This document shows, in pieces, positions 21,568 through 29,664 of a DNA stretch of 29,664 nt (within the stretch, counting starts at the first letter, position 1; every line of letters begins with the position of its first letter). Position numbers and translations under genes: made by a program. Under the pieces are notes generated by a model that saw only the letters and a list, made by a program, of their open reading frames with translations, was not told where the DNA came from and ran no database searches. The stretch is from an uncultured Coriobacteriaceae bacterium. GTDB lineage: Bacteria; Actinomycetota; Coriobacteriia; Coriobacteriales; Atopobiaceae. Location: the NCBI GenBank assembly GCA_900552935.1, contig USBN01000014.1:1-29664 (forward strand), given 5' to 3'.

Positions 21568-23281
21568 CTAATCCAGACGGTTCGTGCCAATCGCGCGGTA
21601 CTTGGCATAGCGTCTCTCGACGAGCTCCTCGGCGTCCAGGCCCGCAAGCTCGTCGAACGTCGCCTGCGCTTCGCGCACAATGTCACGGGCGAGCTCGGCC
21701 TTGGTAAGGCCCGCATCGGCGATGACGCCGTCGACAAGCCCAAGCTCCCGCAGCTCTGGCGCCGTGAGGCAAAGCGCCGTGGCCGCGTCCTCGGCACGCT
21801 TCGGGTCCTTCCAAAGGATGGAAGCGCAGGCCTCGGGACTCACGACCGAGAAAGCCGAGCTCTCGAGCATGAGCAACTTGTCGGCAACGCCCAGCGCGAG
21901 CGCTCCACCGCTACCGCCCTCGCCTGTGATCACGCTCACAACGGGCACCTTAAGCCCGCTCATCTCAACGAGGTTTCGAGCGATGGCCTCGCCCTGGCCG
22001 CGCTCCTCGGCGCCAATGCCACAGTAGGCGCCCGAGGTATCGACGAGGCACAGCACCGGACGGCCAAACTTCTGGGCTTGCCGCATGAGGCGAAGCGCCT
22101 TTCGATACCCCTCCGGATGAGGCATGCCAAAATTGCGACGCACGCGCTCCTTGGTCGTCGTTCCTCGTTCGATGGCAATGACGGTAATCGCACGGTCATC
22201 CTTCCAGCCAATGCCCGCGACCACCGCGGCGTCATCGCCAAAGAGGCGGTCTCCATGGAGCTCGACAAACCCGTCGAGGCCAGACTCGATGATTTCCGTG
22301 GCGGTCACCCGGTCCGCCGAGCGAGTGAGCTTGACGACGTCATACGCACTCCTCGACACCGCTCCCCTCTTCGCCTTGCCCACGCGCTTGGCCAGGCGGC
22401 TTGGCACGCCACCAGCGTGCGAGTGGGGCGAGTCCCCCGCGAGAACCTCTCCCTCATGAAGAGCAAGCAGCTCTGCGAGGGTGGCGACCATGTTCCCGCG
22501 CTCGACGATGGCGTCGCAAAAGCCGTGCTCGAGGAGGAACTCAGACCGTTGGAAACCAGCGGGGAGCTTCTTCCTGGCGGTCTGCTCGATCACGCGCGGG
22601 CCAGCGAAAGCCGCGAGCGCGCCCGGCTCGGCGAGCGTGACGTCGCCCTCCATGGCGAAGCTCGCCGTGACGCCACCCGTCGTGGGGTCCGTCAGAACGC
22701 ACACGTAGAGAAGCCCCGCCTCGGAGTGACGACGCACGGCGGCCGACACCTTCGCCATCTGCATGAGCGACGTAACGCCCTCCTGCATGCGAGCCCCACC
22801 GGAAACGGTGAAGCCCACGACGGGAAGTCGCAGCTCGCAGGCCTTCTCGAACGCACGGCAGATCTTCTCGCCAACGACCGACCCCATCGATCCCATCATG
22901 AAGTCGGCGTTCATAAAGAACAGCGCACAGGCATGCCCGCCTATGGTGCCACGCCCGCAGATGACAGCATCGTTCTCGTGAGACGACGCGCGCGCCGCCT
23001 CGAGCTTCTCGGCGTATCCCGGAAACTCCAGGAAGTCCGTCGCCCGAAGGCTGGCGTCCCACGCCTCGAAGCTTCCCGCATCGACGGTCGCGTGTATGCG
23101 AGCCCGGCCAGACAGGCGCAGGTGCTTGCCGCAGCGCGGACACACCTCGAGGTTCTCGCGAAGCTCCCCTTCGTCAATGGCACGGCGACAACCAGGGCAC
23201 TTGACGAGCACGTGGCGCGCGGGGAACTCGGCGCAGACCTCGGTCATGGGCCCCTCGAGCGCGTTCAGGGCATGGCCGATC

Positions 23282-23295
<14 letters not shown>
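21568..23295 (-). CDS. accDA: Fused acetyl-CoA carboxylase carboxyltransferase (beta-alpha, AccD-AccA)
   Basis: A 575-residue fusion of the two carboxyltransferase subunits, which transfer CO2 from biotin on AccB to acetyl-CoA, giving malonyl-CoA. The N-terminal half is AccD: a zinc ribbon with Cys33, Cys36, Cys52 and Cys55 (CX2CX15CX2C), then MNADFMMGSMGSVVGEK and VSGGARMQEGVTSLMQM. The C-terminal half, from about residue 300, is AccA: ELHGDRLFGDDAAVVAGIG, NFGMPHPEGYRKALRLM, DTSGAYCGIGAEERGQ and TGEGGSGGALALG. AccA's usual N-terminal helices are shortened by the join. The start lies 14 bp inside the end of accC, with GGAGGG just upstream; an ATG at residue 17 is a possible alternative. It is the last gene of the fab/acc operon. 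No clear terminator follows. Confidence 0.95.
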
Positions 23296-24625
<1,330 letters not shown>

Positions 24626-24636
24626 CGGCCCATCCC

Positions 24637-25059
24637 CTACCGGACTTCGTCCACGAGCGCGAACGACATGGATGCCTTGCAGCAGACCTCGCCATCCACG
24701 GTCGCGGTTCCCTCGCAGAAGCGGAAGGGGCCGCGCGCGCGGGTGAGCCTGCAGTTGAGCTCGATGGTGTCACCCGGGCGGACCGGGCGCTTGAAGCGCA
24801 CCTTGTCGAGGCTCGTGTAGAGCGGTGTGCCACCCTGGGCAAGCTCATCGGAGAAGAGCACGCAGCAGTTCTGGGCGAGCATCTCGCATTGGATCACGCC
24901 CGGCACCACGGGGTTGCCGGGAAAGTGCCCCTGGAGAAAGAACTCCTCACCGGTGACGGTGATGCGCCCGCGGGCCTCGTCACCCACGAGCTCGGCCTCG
25001 TCGAGCAAGAGCATCGGCTCGCGATGCGGCAGGACACGCTTGATCTCTTCCCTGTTCAT
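24637..25059 (-). CDS. fabZ: 3-hydroxyacyl-ACP dehydratase FabZ
   Basis: A 140-residue hotdog-fold enzyme that removes water from beta-hydroxyacyl-ACP, the third step of each elongation round. The active site is visible: His45 in GHFPGNPVVPGV and Glu59 in QCEMLAQ. LPHREPMLLLDE near the N-terminus is the usual opening. The length is normal for FabZ, and nothing suggests FabA-type isomerase function. It lies between accB and accC, the order found in many Firmicutes fab operons. Confidence 0.96.
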   Translation of the reverse strand: MNREEIKRVLPHREPMLLLDEAELVGDEARGRITVTGEEFFLQGHFPGNPVVPGVIQCEMLAQNCCVLFSDELAQGGTPLYTSLDKVRFKRPVRPGDTIELNCRLTRARGPFRFCEGTATVDGEVCCKASMSFALVDEVR

Positions 25060-25068
25060 GTCTGACCC

Positions 25069-25563
25069 CTAACCGATCCTCATGAGGCAACTGCCGTACT
25101 CGACCAAATCGCCGTCGGCGGCCTCGATGGAGAGGATCTCGCCGTCCGCCGTGGCGGCGACCTCATTCATGACCTTCATCGCCTCGATGATGCAGAGCGT
25201 CTCGCCCTTGCGGACCTTCGAGCCCACGCGCACGAAGGGTTCGGCATCCGGCGCCGGGGAGGCGTAGTAGACACCCACCATCGGAGACGTGACCTCCACG
25301 CCCGCGGGTTCCGCCTCCGCAGGCTCGGGCGCCGCCGACGCCGCGACATCGGCCTCGACCGTGGCAGCCCCCGTAGCCGGCACGGCCAGCGGAGCGGCGA
25401 CGGCCGTGCCAGCGACGACCTGCGGCATCACGACCGCGGGAGCCGCCTCGCGGACGGCGCGCTCGAGCTCGAAGGCGGAGCCGTCTGGCTCCTCAACGCG
25501 CACGCGGGTGAGGCCGCGGTCCTCCATCACGTCCGCTATCTCGGCAATCTTGTTGGAATCCAT
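25069..25563 (-). CDS. accB: Biotin carboxyl carrier protein of acetyl-CoA carboxylase
   Basis: A 164-residue BCCP that carries carboxybiotin between AccC and AccDA. It has a short N-terminal domain (1-40), an Ala/Pro/Val-rich flexible linker (about 41-88), and a biotinyl domain opening VTSPMVGVYYASPAPDAEPFV and centred on EAMKVMNE, where Lys130 is biotinylated. The start at 25563 has AAGGAGG located inside the end of fabF, 2 nt beyond which fabF stops, so translation is coupled. A longer open frame upstream is only overlap with fabF. Confidence 0.96.
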   Translation of the reverse strand: MDSNKIAEIADVMEDRGLTRVRVEEPDGSAFELERAVREAAPAVVMPQVVAGTAVAAPLAVPATGAATVEADVAASAAPEPAEAEPAGVEVTSPMVGVYYASPAPDAEPFVRVGSKVRKGETLCIIEAMKVMNEVAATADGEILSIEAADGDLVEYGSCLMRIG

Positions 25564-25565
25564 GC

Positions 25566-26813
25566 CTACGCCTCCTTGACGGCTCGCAGGGCGACGCACG
25601 CGTTGTGGCCGCCAAAGCCGAGGTTCGTCGAGAGCGCCCACTCGAGCTCGCAGGCACGGGCCTCGTTGGGCGTGTAATCCAGGTCGCAGACGGGGTCAGG
25701 CGTCACGTAGTTGATGGTGGGCGGCACGATTCCGTCGCGCAGGGCGAGGGCGCACGCCATGATCTCGACGGCGCCAGTCGCGCCGAGCATGTGGCCGGTC
25801 ATCGACTTGGTGGAGCTCACGTGAGCGGCGCGGGCGGCGTCCTCACCCAGCGCACGCTTGAAGCCGAGCGTCTCAGACGCGTCGTTGAGCTTCGTCGAGG
25901 TGCCGTGCGCGTTAACGTAGAGGCCCTCCTCGGGATTCACGCCGCCCTCCGTCACAGCCTGGCTAATGGCGCGAGCGATACCCGCGGCCTCAGGGTCCGG
26001 ACTCGTGATGTGGTGGGCGTCATCGGTGTTGCCATAGCCAACGACCTCGGCATATATGCGCGCCCCGCGAGCGATGGCGTGCTCCCACTGCTCGAGGGCA
26101 AGCACGCACCCGCCCTCGCCCATGACGAAGCCATCGCGCTCGGCGTCGAAGGGGCGGCATGCCGTCGCAGGATCCGGGTTGGTGCTGAGCGCACGGCACG
26201 CAGTAAACCCCGCGACCACCTCGCGGATGATGGGCGCCTCCGCGCCACCCGCGAGGATGACGTCCGCATAACCGTGCTTGATCGCGCGGAATGCCTCGCC
26301 CACCGCGTGGGCCGAGGTGGCGCACGCGGTCACCACGGGCAGGGTCGGCCCCTGGGCGTTGTGGCGGATGGCGACGTTGCCCGCGGCCATGTTCGGGATC
26401 ATCATCGCAACCAGGTAGGGGGAGGCACGGCGCGGGCCCTTCTCCCCCATGAGGTGCACCTGCTCGGTGTAGGTCTCCACGCCGCCGATGCCCGAGCCTA
26501 TGTAGACGCCCAGGTGCTCGTGGTCGACGGCACCCTCGACATCGAGTCCGGCGTCCACCATCGCCTCGTCGGCTGCCGCCATCGCGAACTGCACGCAACG
26601 GTCGAGGTGCTTCGCCTCGCGACGTCCAAAGTACGCCTCGCCGTCAAAACCCTTGACCTCCGCCGCAACGCCCACCGAGAGGCCCTCCGTGTCGATGCGG
26701 GTTATGGGGTCGATGCCGCAACGCCCCGCGCACATGGCCTCCCAGGTCTCGGTGGTCGTGTTGCCCAGAGGCGTGACCGCGCCGATGCCGGTGATCGCCA
26801 CCCTATGTTCCAT
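25566..26813 (-). CDS. fabF: 3-oxoacyl-ACP synthase II (beta-ketoacyl-ACP synthase)
   Basis: A 415-residue thiolase-fold condensing enzyme that extends acyl-ACP with malonyl-ACP. The Cys-His-His triad of elongating synthases is complete: Cys164 in VTACATSAHA, His303 in NAHGTSTKLND and His341 in SMTGHMLGATGAVE. The opening MEHRVAITGIGAVTPLG and the C-terminal NLGFGGHNA are typical of FabF. Start 26813 follows GGAGAAG; a longer frame adds nine unconserved residues. It lies 39 nt after fabG, the largest gap inside this operon. Confidence 0.97.
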   Translation of the reverse strand: MEHRVAITGIGAVTPLGNTTTETWEAMCAGRCGIDPITRIDTEGLSVGVAAEVKGFDGEAYFGRREAKHLDRCVQFAMAAADEAMVDAGLDVEGAVDHEHLGVYIGSGIGGVETYTEQVHLMGEKGPRRASPYLVAMMIPNMAAGNVAIRHNAQGPTLPVVTACATSAHAVGEAFRAIKHGYADVILAGGAEAPIIREVVAGFTACRALSTNPDPATACRPFDAERDGFVMGEGGCVLALEQWEHAIARGARIYAEVVGYGNTDDAHHITSPDPEAAGIARAISQAVTEGGVNPEEGLYVNAHGTSTKLNDASETLGFKRALGEDAARAAHVSSTKSMTGHMLGATGAVEIMACALALRDGIVPPTINYVTPDPVCDLDYTPNEARACELEWALSTNLGFGGHNACVALRAVKEA

Positions 26814-26852
26814 CGTCTTCTCCAAACCAGACCGAGGCACCCCGGCCCCTCT

Positions 26853-27626
26853 CTACATCGCCATTCCGCCGTCTACGCGAATGACCTCGCCCGTCACATA
26901 CGCCGCGGCGTCACTGACCAGGAAACGGACCACGCCCGCGACCTCGTCCGGATCTGCCAGCCTGCCCAGGGGAATCTGGCCCTCGTATCGCTCGACGACC
27001 TGCTCGGGCAGCGCCGCGGTCATGTCCGTGCGCACGAATCCGGGCGCCACCGCATTGACGGTCACGCCTCGACCGGCGAGCTCTCGCGCTACGGACTTCG
27101 TAAGGCCAATGAGACCCGCCTTCGACGCGGCATAGTTCGCCTGTCCCGCGTTTCCCATAAGGCCCACGACCGACGACATGTTCACGATGCGACCCCCGCG
27201 CTGGCGCATGAAAGCACGCGTGAGGGCACGCGTCATGTTGAAGGCACCGGTGAGGTTCACGCCTATCACGCTCGCAAAGTCCTCGTCCTTCATGCGCGCG
27301 AGCAGCGTGTCGCGTGTGATGCCCGCGTTGTTGACGAGCGCCCAGACGGACCCGAAGTCTGCAAGGACGGCGTCGACCGTCGCCTTGACCTCGTCGGCGT
27401 TGGCCACGTCGCAGCGATAGGCGCGCGCCGTGGCGCCCGCCGCCTCGCACTCGGCGACGGCCTCCGCCGCGGCTTCGGCGTTTCCTGCATAGACGAGCGC
27501 GACGTCAAAACCATCGGAGGCAAGCCCGCAGGCAATGGCACGACCGATGCCGCGCGACGCACCCGTCACGAGGGCGACGCGCCTCGACCCCTCGCGCACG
27601 AGCGTCCCTTCCCTACCGTTGTCCAT
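26853..27626 (-). CDS. fabG: 3-oxoacyl-ACP reductase
   Basis: A 257-residue short-chain dehydrogenase reducing beta-ketoacyl-ACP with NADPH. The Rossmann motif TGASRGIG (21-28), NNAG (99-102) and the catalytic Ser152, Tyr165 and Lys169 (SSVVG, YAASK) are all present. PGFVRTDM and the C-terminal VTGEVIRVDGGM are typical of FabG. The first 14 residues precede the fold and are not conserved. Its start lies 14 bp inside fabD. A longer open frame upstream overlaps fabD and is not credible. Confidence 0.96.
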   Translation of the reverse strand: MDNGREGTLVREGSRRVALVTGASRGIGRAIACGLASDGFDVALVYAGNAEAAAEAVAECEAAGATARAYRCDVANADEVKATVDAVLADFGSVWALVNNAGITRDTLLARMKDEDFASVIGVNLTGAFNMTRALTRAFMRQRGGRIVNMSSVVGLMGNAGQANYAASKAGLIGLTKSVARELAGRGVTVNAVAPGFVRTDMTAALPEQVVERYEGQIPLGRLADPDEVAGVVRFLVSDAAAYVTGEVIRVDGGMAM

Positions 27627-28578
27627 CGCTTGAGTCCTTTCCTCCGCGAAACGCGGCGGCAACCGCCTCGAGCTGCTCTGGCGTCTCCACGCCAAAGACC
27701 GAGACGCCTTCGAGCGTCCGCTTGACGAGACCCTGGAGGGTCTTACCGGGACCAACCTCCACGAAGGTGTCCACGCCAGCGTCCGCCATCCAGCGCAGAG
27801 TCTCGACCCAACGCACCGGGCTCTTCACCTGCTCGGACAGAAGCGCCGAGGCCTCGCTCGCACCGAAGGGATACGGGCGAGCGGAGCGGTTGGCCACAAC
27901 GGGCACCTGCGTCGCCGCCGGCTCGTGCGTCTCGAGGTATGCAGCCAGTCCCTCGGCCGCCTCGGCCATATACGGACTGTGGAAGGCACCCGAGACGGCA
28001 ACCCTCACCGCGCGACCACCAGCCTCGCGCACGAGCTCGTCGAGCCTCTCGCAGGCAGCGGCCGAGCCCGCGACCGCGGTCTGAAGCGGGCTGTTGTAGT
28101 TCACGGGCCAGCAGGCACCGTCCGTGTCCGCCCCGGCCCGGGAGGCAAGCTCCTCCACCGTGGTGGCGTCGAGCTTGAGCACGGCGCGCATGGCACCGGG
28201 ATGGGCCGCGGCCGCCGCTGCCATGAGCTCGGCACGGCGGCACACGAGAGCAAAGCCCTCTTCGTCGTCAAACGCGCCGGCAAAGGTCAGCGCCGCCCCC
28301 TCGCCGAGGGAGAATCCCGCCACGACATCAGGGCGAACACCGCGCTCGAGAAGGGCGCGGGCGCAGGCGAGGTCCACGGAGAAGACGCAGGGCTGCGTGT
28401 TCGCAGTCTGCGACAGCTCCTCCGCCGTGCCCTCGAAGCACTGGGCGGAAGTCCCGGGGCGCACGGCGTCGGCGGCCTCGAACACGGCTCGCGCCGCGGG
28501 AGAGACGCTGGCAATGACCGCGCCCATACCCGGGCGCTGGGAGCCCTGGCCCGCGAAGAGGAAGGCTACCTTACCCAT
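27613..28578 (-). CDS. fabD: Malonyl-CoA:ACP transacylase
   Basis: A 321-residue alpha/beta-hydrolase-like acyltransferase moving malonyl from CoA to ACP. The N-terminus KVAFLFAGQGSQRPGMG is the family signature. Ser90 in AGFSLGEG is the nucleophile; the usual His before it is Phe here. His200 in GAFHSPYM is the catalytic partner, and VEVGPGKTLQGLVKRT near the C-terminus is conserved. It overlaps fabK by 13 bp upstream and fabG by 14 bp downstream. Confidence 0.96.
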   Translation of the reverse strand: MGKVAFLFAGQGSQRPGMGAVIASVSPAARAVFEAADAVRPGTSAQCFEGTAEELSQTANTQPCVFSVDLACARALLERGVRPDVVAGFSLGEGAALTFAGAFDDEEGFALVCRRAELMAAAAAAHPGAMRAVLKLDATTVEELASRAGADTDGACWPVNYNSPLQTAVAGSAAACERLDELVREAGGRAVRVAVSGAFHSPYMAEAAEGLAAYLETHEPAATQVPVVANRSARPYPFGASEASALLSEQVKSPVRWVETLRWMADAGVDTFVEVGPGKTLQGLVKRTLEGVSVFGVETPEQLEAVAAAFRGGKDSSDGQR

Positions 28579-29510
28579 CGGCCTGCCCCCGAGAGAACCT
28601 CCTGTGCGCCCTCGACCAGGTCATCGACGATCTCTCGCGCGCTCTGGCGCTCACGCACCATGCCCGCGATCTGGCCACAGAGGAACGAGCCGTTCTTAAC
28701 GTCGCCGTCCTTGGCGGCACGACGGAGCGCGCCCGTACCGAACTCCGCCAGCTTCTCCGGGCTCGCGCCCTCCGCCTCAAGCCTCGCATACGCGGTGCTG
28801 AACTGCGTCTTGAGCGCGCGGACCGGATGGCCCGTCGTGCGGCCCGTGGCACGGGTGGAGATGTCTTTCGCCTTGAGCACGAGTTCCTTGTACTCCTCGG
28901 AGACGGTGCATTCGTCCGCCACGAGGAAGCGCGTGCCAACCTGGACGCCCTGGGCGCCCAGCATGAGGGCGGCCGCGACACCGCGGCCATCGGCGATGCC
29001 GCCCGCCGCGACGACGGGAACGTCAACGGCGTCGACGACCTGCGGAACGAGGACCATCGTGGTGAGCTCGCCAATGTGGCCGCCGGACTCCGTGCCCTCC
29101 GCCACGACGGCGGTCGCGCCGGCACGGGCGACGAGCTTGGCGAGCGCCACCGAGGCGACGACCGGAATGACCTTGATGCCGGCAGCGAGCCAGCCCTTCA
29201 TGAACTTGCGCGGATCGCCAGCACCGGTAACGACCACCGGGACCTTCTCGTCGATGACGACCTGGGCGACCTCATCCGCAAAGGGGCTCATGAGCATGAC
29301 GTTCACGCCAAATGGCTTGTCCGTGAGGCGACGCAGCTCATGAATCTGCTCGCGGAGCCACTCGGCATCCGCGTTCATGGCAGCGATGATGCCAAGGCCG
29401 CCCGCCTCGGAGACGGCGGCGGCGAGGGACGCGTCGGCAATCCAGGCCATGCCGCCCTGGAAGACGGGCTTCTCGATGCCCAGAACGCCGCAGAGAGGAG
29501 TCTTCAGCAT
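28566..29510 (-). CDS. fabK: Enoyl-ACP reductase II, FMN-dependent (FabK)
   Basis: A 314-residue TIM-barrel flavoprotein that performs the last reduction of each elongation cycle, replacing FabI and insensitive to triclosan in known cases. Characteristic segments are IEKPVFQGGMAWIADASLAAAVSEAGGLG, VVAEGTESGGHIGE with His145 near the flavin, VPVVAAGGIADGRG and ALMLGAQGVQVGTRFL for phosphate binding. Family overlap with nitronate monooxygenases exists, but position between acpP and fabD makes FabK the clear call. The start is 2 nt after the acpP stop. Confidence 0.95.
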   Translation of the reverse strand: MLKTPLCGVLGIEKPVFQGGMAWIADASLAAAVSEAGGLGIIAAMNADAEWLREQIHELRRLTDKPFGVNVMLMSPFADEVAQVVIDEKVPVVVTGAGDPRKFMKGWLAAGIKVIPVVASVALAKLVARAGATAVVAEGTESGGHIGELTTMVLVPQVVDAVDVPVVAAGGIADGRGVAAALMLGAQGVQVGTRFLVADECTVSEEYKELVLKAKDISTRATGRTTGHPVRALKTQFSTAYARLEAEGASPEKLAEFGTGALRRAAKDGDVKNGSFLCGQIAGMVRERQSAREIVDDLVEGAQEVLSGAGRWVR

Positions 29511-29512
29511 CG

Positions 29513-29664
29513 TTACTTCTCCAGCTGGGCCTCGACCAGGTCGACGAACTCGCCGACGGTCTCCGGGTTGACGGACTGGTCAAGCTCGATGTCGAACTCG
29601 CCCTCGATGGCGACGACGACCTCGACGGTGGCGAGGCTGTCGAGGCCGAGCTCGGCCATGGTGG
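29513..29664 (-). CDS. acpP: Acyl carrier protein, partial (C-terminal part)
   Basis: The last 50 codons of an acyl carrier protein; the beginning lies beyond the right edge. It has ELGLDSLATVEVV, whose Ser carries the 4'-phosphopantetheine arm, then acidic helix residues (IEGEFDIELDQ) and the final helix VGEFVDLVEAQLEK, ending TAA. It is the first visible gene of the fab/acc operon; fabH and a regulator gene might lie upstream, outside the window. Confidence 0.93.
   Translation of the reverse strand, partial: TMAELGLDSLATVEVVVAIEGEFDIELDQSVNPETVGEFVDLVEAQLEK

Noticed and set aside
28307..28318. Phe instead of His before the FabD nucleophile (GFSLGE) as a broken active site
   Set aside because: The catalytic Ser90 and His200 are intact, and the residue before the Ser varies in FabD enzymes of other Gram-positive bacteria (for example GLSLGE).

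Overview
The window is a compact, GC-rich bacterial chromosome segment, about 30 kb, with 24 protein genes (one broken, one cut by the window edge). No tRNA, rRNA, CRISPR array or insertion sequence was seen. High GC, GC-rich third codon positions, Tat/lipobox exporters, the FabK-type fatty-acid operon order and the intergenic palindromes together suggest an anaerobic actinobacterium of class Coriobacteriia (Olsenella/Atopobiaceae/Collinsella-like). That placement is inferred from gene style, not proven. Only the racemase and phosphofructokinase genes lie on the + strand.

Layout. (1) 103-1344: a lipoprotein of a branched-chain amino-acid type ABC importer, with a LacI/cre-like operator candidate upstream. 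(2) 1649-9219: a cell-envelope-flavoured stretch. It holds a DegT-type aminotransferase split by an in-frame amber codon, an ATP-grasp ligase resembling D-aspartate ligases, a secreted coiled-coil NlpC/P60 peptidase, MurJ lipid II flippase (apparently short at its C-terminus), a YbaK-type deacylase and, divergently, an aspartate/glutamate racemase. (3) 9392-14337: uvrA with a LexA-type box, and an unusual radical SAM protein. (4) 14455-18482: a TPP-riboswitch-controlled ykoF-ykoE-ykoD-ykoC operon for thiamine-precursor or thiamine uptake, with a strong promoter, a near-consensus aptamer and a leader inverted repeat that can hide the ykoF ribosome binding site. (5) 18739-21358: a phosphofructokinase with mixed active-site signatures and an M18 aminopeptidase, convergent on a strong terminator. 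(6) 21568-29664: the fatty-acid operon acpP-fabK-fabD-fabG-fabF-accB-fabZ-accC-accDA, read leftward, with overlapping or tightly spaced genes and a fused accDA.

The fab/acc operon makes malonyl-CoA (AccB, AccC, AccDA), moves it to ACP (FabD) and runs the elongation cycle (FabF, FabG, FabZ, FabK). The ligase, racemase, MurJ and NlpC/P60 genes could act together in peptidoglycan assembly with a D-Asp-type branch; this is inference from families and proximity.

I did not find a clearly new multi-gene system. The least explained parts are non-coding: two copies of a perfect palindrome with core AAAGGGACAGTCCCTTT, a 125-bp inverted-repeat element next to the shortened murJ 3' end, decayed 61-62 bp repeats upstream of the NlpC/P60 gene, a 30-bp tandem duplication over the radical SAM stop codon, and paired 31-bp repeats before the aminopeptidase.
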